DNA from: Ornithinimicrobium sp. F0845
GTDB lineage: Bacteria; Actinomycetota; Actinomycetes; Actinomycetales; Dermatophilaceae
Reading direction: 5' to 3'
DNA: 64,000 nucleotides
Assembly (NCBI RefSeq): GCF_023015765.1
Contig: NZ_JALKAL010000002.1
Span: forward strand, 62,001 to 126,000
The notes below the pieces were generated by a model. That model did not search any database. It was not told the DNA's origin and saw only the letters and a program-made list of their open reading frames with translations. How positions within the stretch are numbered: position 1 is the first letter of the stretch; the number at the start of each line of letters is the position of its first letter. Positions 58,299-64,000 of this stretch are shown here, piece by piece. Both the position numbers and the translations under genes were made by a program.

Positions 58299-58350
58299 CG
58301 ACGAGAGGGAGATTCGGTCCGCACCGAGCGGCCGGGTCTCCCTCTCGTCG
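58299..58350. terminator. Bidirectional terminator between glpK and uridine kinase gene
   Basis: CGACGAGAGGGAGA (58299-58312) pairs perfectly with TCTCCCTCTCGTCG (58337-58350), 14 bp. The loop contains its own TCGGT / ACCGA stem. The genes converge here, and the stem can serve both directions. Confidence 0.8.
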
Positions 58351-58453
58351 TGAGGAGGGGCCCGCACCCTCCCGCACCAGCCAGCCACGCGCCGCCGGCC
58401 ACGTCCCCGCACGCCCGCCTCACGGCATACTGCCGGGGAGGGAGAACCTCAGG

Positions 58454-59155
58454 TCACGGCAGGTCGAGCCACTGGGGGTCCTCGGGATCGGGGTCGATGA
58501 GGACCGGGCGCTGCAGGTCAGCGTTGTCCAGGATCCACGTCGGTGGGTGCAGCCGCGCCTGCTGCAGATAGAGCCGCTGCCCACCGACGTACCGGGCATT
58601 CACCGGGTCGGCCGGGTCGTCGTGGCCCGCCAGGTGCGCCGAGCGCGCATTGCCCCGCGGCACGGAGACCGACAACGGGACCAACAGCATCAGCGTCGCA
58701 TCCCAGACCGCCGCCAGCTCCGGCCTGCGCAGGAAGATGCCGTCGACGAGCAGCACCGCGTCCTCGGCCAGCTCGACCGGGTCCGGATACACGGCCTCGT
58801 CCGCCTCCGCGTCGTGCACCGCCGGCACGATCTCGCGGCCCGCCCGGAACGGCCGGACCACCCCCGCGAGGAAGGCCTCGTAGTCGAAGGAGTCCCGATA
58901 GAACGTCTCGGGTCCACTCCCCCGCGCATGTCGGAGTGCCCGAGGGTGGTGGAACCCGTCGATCGATACGCGGTGCACCTCACGGCCAGCAACGTGCGGC
59001 GCGAGAGCCACCAGCTCGCTGGCCAGCCGGGTCTTGCCCGCCCCGTCCACCCCGTCGATCGCGATGAGTGCCCGCTCACCGGGCCGGATCGCGAGCATCA
59101 TCGCCAGCAGGTCGACCAGGACGAGCTGGCGCACGGGCAGGAATCCGGCAGTCAC
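58454..59155 (-). CDS. Uridine kinase-like P-loop NTPase
   Basis: A 233-residue protein: Walker A GVDGAGKTRLASELV (near residue 38) and the nucleoside-binding SIDGFHHPRALRHARG, then FYRDSFDYEAF, as in the uridine kinase/phosphoribulokinase group. VLLVDGIFLRRPEL provides the Walker B-like strand, and a lid-like Arg region follows (VSVPRGNARSAHLAG). The nucleoside substrate is not certain. GTG at 59155 is 6 nt after a CATACT element. Convergent with glpK. Confidence 0.82.
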   Translation of the reverse strand: MTAGFLPVRQLVLVDLLAMMLAIRPGERALIAIDGVDGAGKTRLASELVALAPHVAGREVHRVSIDGFHHPRALRHARGSGPETFYRDSFDYEAFLAGVVRPFRAGREIVPAVHDAEADEAVYPDPVELAEDAVLLVDGIFLRRPELAAVWDATLMLLVPLSVSVPRGNARSAHLAGHDDPADPVNARYVGGQRLYLQQARLHPPTWILDNADLQRPVLIDPDPEDPQWLDLP

Positions 59156-59221
59156 CCGAGCAGTATGCCGGGGCGCCGGCTCATCCTGGTCCCGTCACCA
59201 CGCGTTCGGTCCCCCAGAACA

Positions 59222-59346
59222 GCGCAACTCGACGCGTCCGGTCGGAGGTTTGGGCTCTGCTCCGCACGTCCGGTCGGGGGGTTGGGCGCAACTCCGCACG
59301 CTCGGTTGGGGGTTTGGGCGCAGCTCCGCGCGTCCGGTCGGTGGGG
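59222..59346 (+). repeat. 32-bp tandem repeat array upstream of ispG's stop
   Basis: Units begin at 59235, 59267, 59299 and 59331 (exact 32-bp period), with a degenerate part-unit before the first. Each unit starts CGTCCGGTCGG or a variant and contains TTGGGC and CTCCGC. The array fills most of the 197 bp between the ispG stop and the uridine kinase start. No spacers, so not CRISPR. Confidence 0.85.
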
Positions 59347-59352
59347 GGCTCG

Positions 59353-60522
59353 TCAGCCGACGGTCACCGACGGTGTGCCGCCGGCCTGTCCATCCACGGG
59401 CTCGCCCATCTCCTCGGCGATCCGCATGGCCTCCTCGATGAGGGTCTCGACGATCTGGCTCTCGGGGACGGTCTTGATGACCTCGCCCTTGACGAAGATC
59501 TGGCCCTTGCCGTTGCCGGAGGCGACGCCGAGGTCCGCCTCACGGGCCTCACCCGGTCCGTTGACGACGCAGCCCATGACGGCGACGCGGAGCGGGACCT
59601 CCAGGCCCTCCAGCCCGGCGGTCACCTCGTCGGCCAGGGTGTAGACGTCGACCTGCGCGCGGCCGCACGACGGGCAGGAGACGATCTCCAGCTTCCGGGG
59701 CCGCAGGTTGAGGCTCTGCAGGATCTGGTTGCCGACCTTGACCTCCTCCACCGGGGGCGCCGACAGGGAGACCCGGATGGTGTCCCCGATGCCCTGGGAG
59801 AGCAGCGCACCGAAGGCCGTGGCGGACTTGATGGTGCCCTGGAAGGCCGGGCCCGCCTCGGTCACGCCGAGGTGCAGCGGCCAGTCGCCCCGCTCGGAGA
59901 GCAGCTCGTAGGCACGCACCATCACGACCGGGTCGTTGTGCTTGACGGAGATCTTGAAGTCGTGGAAGTCGTGCTCCTCGAACAGCGAGGCCTCCCAGAC
60001 CGCGGACTCCACGAGCGCCTCGGGGGTGGCCTTGCCGTACTTCTCCATCACCCGCTTGTCCAGGGACCCCGCGTTGACACCGATCCGGATCGAGACGCCC
60101 GCGTCCTTGGCCGCCCTGGCGATCTCCTTGACCTGGTCGTCGAACTTGCGGATGTTGCCCGGGTTGACCCGCACGGCGGCGCACCCCGCGTCGATGGCGG
60201 CGAAGACGTACTTCGGCTGGAAGTGGATGTCGGCGATCACCGGGATCTGCGACTTGCGCGCGATGGCAGGTAGCGCCTCCGCGTCGTCCTGGCTCGGGCA
60301 GGCGACCCGCACGATGTCGCACCCGGTCGCGGTCAGCTCGGCGATCTGCTGCAGGGTCGAGTTGATGTCGGTCGTCGGTGTCGTCGTCATGGACTGCACC
60401 GAGATCGGCGCGTCACCGCCCACCTCGACCTTGCCGACCCGGATCTTGCGGGTCGGGCGTCGGGGGGCCAGGACCGGTGGGGGTGCGGCGGGCATGCCGA
60501 GGGCGATCGGGGTGCCTGTCAT
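59353..60522 (-). CDS. ispG: 4-hydroxy-3-methylbut-2-enyl diphosphate synthase (GcpE)
   Basis: A 389-residue [4Fe-4S] enzyme of the MEP isoprenoid pathway. [36 protein letters not shown] and [14 protein letters not shown] mark the TIM-barrel domain. Cluster ligands lie in [11 protein letters not shown] and [17 protein letters not shown]. Together with the M50 protease and dxr it forms the conserved actinobacterial dxr-rip-ispG cluster. Start ATG at 60522 has AGGAGA about 10 nt upstream. Confidence 0.98.
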   Translation of the reverse strand: MTGTPIALGMPAAPPPVLAPRRPTRKIRVGKVEVGGDAPISVQSMTTTPTTDINSTLQQIAELTATGCDIVRVACPSQDDAEALPAIARKSQIPVIADIHFQPKYVFAAIDAGCAAVRVNPGNIRKFDDQVKEIARAAKDAGVSIRIGVNAGSLDKRVMEKYGKATPEALVESAVWEASLFEEHDFHDFKISVKHNDPVVMVRAYELLSERGDWPLHLGVTEAGPAFQGTIKSATAFGALLSQGIGDTIRVSLSAPPVEEVKVGNQILQSLNLRPRKLEIVSCPSCGRAQVDVYTLADEVTAGLEGLEVPLRVAVMGCVVNGPGEAREADLGVASGNGKGQIFVKGEVIKTVPESQIVETLIEEAMRIAEEMGEPVDGQAGGTPSVTVG

Positions 60523-60556
60523 GTGTTCAGTATCTCCTTGGTCAAGCCGGACAGCA

Positions 60557-61882
60557 TCATCCGGCGAGCCGGACGGGGTTGACGAGGTCGGCGTAGACGA
60601 GCAGCAGGGTCATGCCGATCAGGGCGACCGCGACGGTGTAGGCCACCGGCAGCGCCTTGGCGATGTCGACGGGGTGGGGCTCGGGCAGACCGCGCAGGCG
60701 CGCCCAGGTCTTCTTGACACCCTCCCACAGGGCCCCAGCGATGTGACCGCCGTCCAACGGCAGCAGCGGCACCATGTTGAAGACGAACAGGGCGATGTTC
60801 AGCGAGGCGAGCAGCGAGAGCAACATCACCGCCTTGCCCTCGACCGAGTCGGTCAGCACACCCAGCGACCCGTCGGTCACCTCACCGGCGACGCGGCCCA
60901 CCCCGACCACGGACATGGGGCTCTCCACGTCCCGCTCCTGGTCGCCGAAGGCGGCGTTGTAGACGCCGACCAGCTTCTCCGGGAGCTTGAGGAAGATCCG
61001 GGCGGTGTCGACGACGGCACCACCGACGAAGGCGGGGGCCTCGGTGATCGGCTGCGCGACATACTCGACGGAGCCGCTGGCCCCGAAGAACCGGCGTGGC
61101 TCCAGGACCGGCTCCCCGGCGGCGTCCAGCTGCACGCTGCCGTCCGCGTTGAACACCGGCCGGTCCCGCTCCACCAGCGTCGCGGACAGCGGGACCTCCT
61201 GCCCGTCGCGGACGACCGTGAACTGGGCCTGCTCGGGCGAGTTCTGGATCTGGTAGGTCGCTTCGCTCCAGGTGGCGACGGGCACCCCGTTGACCTCGGT
61301 GATGACGTCCCCGACCTGCAGGCCGGCTGCCACGGCAGGGGAGGCCGGCTCGCCCGTGCAGTCGGTGACCGTCACGTCGGTGGGCGCGCACTCGCTGACC
61401 GCGGAGATCTTGGCCGTGCCGGTGGGCAGGCCCGCGATGACGAGTATGCCGGTGAGCAGCACCGCGGCGATCACCAGGTTCATCAGGGGGCCGCCGAACA
61501 TGACGACGATGCGCTTCCACACCGGCAGCTTGTAGAAGACGCGGTTCTCGTCGCCGGGGCCGATCTCCTCCATCGACTCGGCACGCGCCTGGTCGGCCAT
61601 CTGGCTGAACCGGCCCGTCGAGGAGGCGCGGAGCTTGCCCTCGTCCTGGGGACGCGGGGGGAACATGCCGATCATCCGGACGTAGCCGCCCAGGGGGATT
61701 GCCTTCAGGCCGTACTCGGTCTCCCCGCGGCGCCGGGACCAGACGGTGGGTCCGAAGCCGACCATGTACTGGGTCACCTTGACGCCGAACTTCTTGGCGG
61801 GCACGAGGTGGCCGATCTCGTGCAGCGCGATGGACAGAGCGACGCCCAGAGCCATCAGCAGCACCCCGAGCAGGTACATCAT
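60557..61882 (-). CDS. M50 site-2 protease (RseP/Rip1 family)
   Basis: A 441-residue intramembrane metalloprotease. The zinc motif ALHEIGH is in the first membrane span (residues about 20-26). A PDZ domain ([25 protein letters not shown]) lies in the middle, and [11 protein letters not shown] near the C-terminus carries the third zinc ligand Asp. Two insertions, an acidic loop around residue 85 and a beta-rich segment around 250, are typical of the mycobacterial Rip1 type, which cleaves anti-sigma factors. Its ATG overlaps the dxr stop (ATGA). Confidence 0.95.
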   Translation of the reverse strand: MMYLLGVLLMALGVALSIALHEIGHLVPAKKFGVKVTQYMVGFGPTVWSRRRGETEYGLKAIPLGGYVRMIGMFPPRPQDEGKLRASSTGRFSQMADQARAESMEEIGPGDENRVFYKLPVWKRIVVMFGGPLMNLVIAAVLLTGILVIAGLPTGTAKISAVSECAPTDVTVTDCTGEPASPAVAAGLQVGDVITEVNGVPVATWSEATYQIQNSPEQAQFTVVRDGQEVPLSATLVERDRPVFNADGSVQLDAAGEPVLEPRRFFGASGSVEYVAQPITEAPAFVGGAVVDTARIFLKLPEKLVGVYNAAFGDQERDVESPMSVVGVGRVAGEVTDGSLGVLTDSVEGKAVMLLSLLASLNIALFVFNMVPLLPLDGGHIAGALWEGVKKTWARLRGLPEPHPVDIAKALPVAYTVAVALIGMTLLLVYADLVNPVRLAG

Positions 61883-63165
61883 GGCTGGCTCACTTCCTCA
61901 GGCAACTGGTCGATCATCTCGCGCGCACGCGCTCTGGCCCACTGGTCGGCGGCCAACACGTCATCAACCGACAACACCGGGGATTCGTTCCCCTGGGCTC
62001 CTGATTCTACCGCCGCTCGACCCCTGGAACTGTCTCCGGCGCCGGAGTCGGCACCGTGCTGCGGCCCCTCCCCCGCCTCGTGGGCGCGCACCACGCGTGC
62101 CACCGTGTCCACGATGTCGAGGAACCCGATGGTGCCGTCGTGGAAGGCATCGACGCAGATCTCATTGGCCGCGTTGTAGACGGCGGGGTGGGTGCCGCCG
62201 GCCTCACCGACCGCACGGGCCAGACGCACCGCCGGGAACGCCTCATCGTCCAGCGGGTGGAACTCCCAGGTGCTGGTCGTGCTCCAGTCGCAGGGGGCGT
62301 CCACGTCGGCCAACCGGTCCGGCCAGGAGAGCCCCAGCGCGATGGGGACCAGCATCCGAGGGGGCCCGGCCTGGGCGATCGTGGAGCCGTCGTGGAACTC
62401 CACCATCGAGTGGATCTGCTGCTGCGGGTGGACCACGACCTCGATGCCCTCGAAGGGTATGCCGAAGAGCAGGTGAGCCTCGATAACCTCCAGTCCCTTG
62501 TTGACCAGGGTGGCCGAGTTGGTGGTCACGACCCTGCCCATGGCGAAGTTGGGGTGCTTGAGCGCCTGGGCGGGAGTGACCTCAGCCAGTTCTGCCCGCT
62601 GGCGGCCGCGAAACGGACCGCCGCTGGCCGTGAGCACCAGGCGTCGGACCTCCTCGGACCTCCCGGAGCGCAGGCACTGGGCGATCGCGCTGTGCTCGGA
62701 GTCGACAGGGACGATCTGCCCGGGTGCGGCCGCCGCGGTGACCACCGGCCCTCCGACGATGAGCGACTCCTTGTTGGCCAGCGCGAGGGTGCTGCCCGCG
62801 GCCAGCGCGGCGAGCGTGGGGCGCAGGCCGATGCTCCCGGTGATGCCGTTGAGCACCACGTCGGCACCGTTCCCGGCGACCTCCACGGCGGCCCCGGGGC
62901 CGGTGAGGATCTCCGGGACGCGCCCGCCGGGACCGACCAGGTCGACGATCGTCGACCGGAGTGTGTCCGCCACCTCGTCGCGGGCGATCGCCACCTGCTC
63001 GACCCCCAGCGCCACGGCCTGCCGGGCCAGCTGGGTCGGGTCGGTCCCCCCGGCGCTGATCGCGCGGACCGTGAACGCCCCCGGGTTGGCCAGGACGACC
63101 TGCTCGGCCTGGGTGCCGATCGAGCCGGTGGATCCGAGCAGGGTCAGGGTGCGGGGCGGGCTCAC
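61879..63165 (-). CDS. dxr: 1-deoxy-D-xylulose 5-phosphate reductoisomerase
   Basis: A 428-residue NADPH enzyme of the MEP pathway. LTLLGSTGSIGTQAE is the dinucleotide motif; ALANKESLIVGGPVV and VPVDSEHSAIAQCL hold catalytic residues (Asp/Glu/Ser around the metal), then LTASGGPFRG and HPNFAMGRVVTTNSATLVNKGLE, then the C-terminal helical domain. There, about 30 residues of Gly/Ser/Ala-rich sequence (GEGPQHGADSGAGDSSRG) are inserted, probably a surface loop. GTG at 63165. Confidence 0.97.
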   Translation of the reverse strand: MSPPRTLTLLGSTGSIGTQAEQVVLANPGAFTVRAISAGGTDPTQLARQAVALGVEQVAIARDEVADTLRSTIVDLVGPGGRVPEILTGPGAAVEVAGNGADVVLNGITGSIGLRPTLAALAAGSTLALANKESLIVGGPVVTAAAAPGQIVPVDSEHSAIAQCLRSGRSEEVRRLVLTASGGPFRGRQRAELAEVTPAQALKHPNFAMGRVVTTNSATLVNKGLEVIEAHLLFGIPFEGIEVVVHPQQQIHSMVEFHDGSTIAQAGPPRMLVPIALGLSWPDRLADVDAPCDWSTTSTWEFHPLDDEAFPAVRLARAVGEAGGTHPAVYNAANEICVDAFHDGTIGFLDIVDTVARVVRAHEAGEGPQHGADSGAGDSSRGRAAVESGAQGNESPVLSVDDVLAADQWARARAREMIDQLPEEVSQP

Positions 63166-63182
63166 GCCCCCATTGTGGCCCG

Positions 63183-64000
63183 TCAGCCGCGGTCGATCTC
63201 ACCCTGCCCCGCGTGCCGCCGGCCGCTGTAGACGCCACGGAGCCGGAAGCGCATGCCCGGTTCCTGCAGCTCTTCGATCGCGTGCGCCGCCCACCCGGCG
63301 GTGCGGGCGCAGGCGAACAGCACCGGCCCGGCGTGGCGCGGCACCCGGTGGGCCCGGACCAGTAGCGCGAGGGCGAGGTCGACGTTGAGCACCCACCCAC
63401 GGCGCACGAGGAGCTCCTCCTCGACCAGTCGGAGCGCCGCCAGCTCCTGCGGTGGGACGTCCTCCCCGAGACGGTCCAGCAGCAACTGGGCCCGCGGGTC
63501 CTGGTCGGTGTAGACCAGGTGGCCGAAGCCCGGCGGGGGTTGCTCGCCCGCCAGGGCCACGTCGAGGGTCTCCTGCGGAGCGTGCACCGCCCGCTCCAGC
63601 CAGTCGACCGCACGCACCGGTGCCACCATGTGCTGCGGGCTGTCGGCGGCGGCCAGCCCGGCGAGCAGGGCGCTGTAGGCATCGGCCCCGGACGACACAG
63701 CCACCCGGACGGCGGTCGTCGACACCGCCAGGTCATGGTCGGCGAGCACCACGAGCACGGCATCCAGGAGTCCGGCCGGGCAGGGCTGCAGCGCCGTCGC
63801 GAGGGTGGCCGCCAGGGTAGGTGCGGCCTCCGGCGCGATCCGAGCACCGGGCAGCGTGAGCGCCATCAGCCAGGCCGAGCGGCGGCCGGCGTGCGCCACT
63901 GCGGACGGGCTCCGGTCGTGCCGGCCGACATCCGTCGCCGCACCGACCAGGACCGCGTGCTTGAACCTGTCGAGGGGGGCCGTCCCCACCGGGAGAGCGC
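63183..64000 (-). CDS. Citrate synthase-like protein, partial
   Basis: The frame is open to the window end, so the N-terminus is missing; at least 268 residues are seen. Landmarks of the citrate synthase fold are VLVVLADHDLAVSTTAVRVAVSSGADAY, SPQHMVAPVRAV (in place of LHGGA), GFGHLVYTDQDPRA, NVDLALALL, and LFACARTAGWAAHAIEELQ. All three catalytic positions (His in QHM, His in GFGH, Asp in NVD) are kept, although the glycines around the first His are lost. It may be a divergent citrate synthase-like protein, possibly with an upstream DNA-binding domain beyond the window. It is 17 bp upstream of dxr. Confidence 0.8.
   Translation of the reverse strand, partial: ALPVGTAPLDRFKHAVLVGAATDVGRHDRSPSAVAHAGRRSAWLMALTLPGARIAPEAAPTLAATLATALQPCPAGLLDAVLVVLADHDLAVSTTAVRVAVSSGADAYSALLAGLAAADSPQHMVAPVRAVDWLERAVHAPQETLDVALAGEQPPPGFGHLVYTDQDPRAQLLLDRLGEDVPPQELAALRLVEEELLVRRGWVLNVDLALALLVRAHRVPRHAGPVLFACARTAGWAAHAIEELQEPGMRFRLRGVYSGRRHAGQGEIDRG

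Noticed and set aside
59222-59346. CRISPR array
   Set aside because: Repeats are contiguous without spacers, units are diverged, and there are no cas genes.

Overview
The window is very G+C-rich (about 70% by eye), almost fully coding, and uses many GTG starts. It looks like a chromosomal segment of an actinobacterium, most likely order Micrococcales and close to Intrasporangiaceae/Ornithinimicrobiaceae. That placement is inferred from gene order (rne-rplU-rpmA-obg-proB-proA; rimP-nusA-ylxR-infB-rbfA-truB-ribF; dxr-M50 protease-ispG), from RNase E and IF-2 proteins with long low-complexity N-terminal regions, and from many genes with a -10 element ending 6-7 nt before the start codon (leaderless mRNAs). 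No insertion sequence, prophage, integrase, CRISPR array or rRNA was seen.

Layout. 1-9.7 kb: a VOC-domain protein, tRNA-Ala(GGC), a histidine phosphatase with rsfS and nadD, a GT2 glycosyltransferase convergent with a methyltransferase, a DUF3626 protein, a secreted SGNH hydrolase, a DoxX-like protein, and proline synthesis (proB, proA). 9.8-16.4 kb: obg, rpmA, rplU, rne and the DUF2344 partner of a radical SAM protein. 16.5-20.2 kb: a plus-strand serC-serA pair and an MFS exporter lie between the DUF2344 gene and its radical SAM partner (20.2-22.2 kb). 22-28.6 kb: two small membrane proteins, a long-chain acyl-CoA ligase, a RodA/FtsW protein, ribF and truB. 28.6-34.3 kb: rbfA, infB, ylxR, nusA, rimP. 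34.4-39 kb: a DUF4439 lipoprotein, a kinase-like APH protein, a DUF1206 membrane protein, then an accessory XRE-AbiEi-like antitoxin gene and a frameshifted AbiEii-like nucleotidyltransferase. 39-46.9 kb: a DUF255 thioredoxin-fold protein, a CapA-like lipoprotein, a TauE/SafE permease, a HAD hydrolase, proS and an esterase. 47-52.8 kb: a Liv-type ABC importer (binding protein, LivH, a LivM-LivG fusion, LivF) downstream of an FMN 2-hydroxyacid oxidase. 53-58.2 kb: a GNAT protein and the glycerol genes glpD-glpF-glpK. 58.4-64 kb: a uridine kinase-like protein, ispG, an M50 site-2 protease, dxr, and a citrate synthase-like protein cut by the window end.

The most notable signal is in front of the MFS exporter at 18.99 kb. 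A leaderless 8-codon ORF is followed by a 14-bp hairpin whose 3' arm covers the GTG start of the transporter gene. This is the architecture of ribosome-stalling (ErmC/Cat-type) induction. Other points of interest are a chain of three 14-bp TGATG mini-cistrons between proS and the HAD gene, two different intergenic tandem repeats with a unit near 32 bp, an over-represented octamer GTATGCCG, and the degraded AbiE-like pair with its operator.
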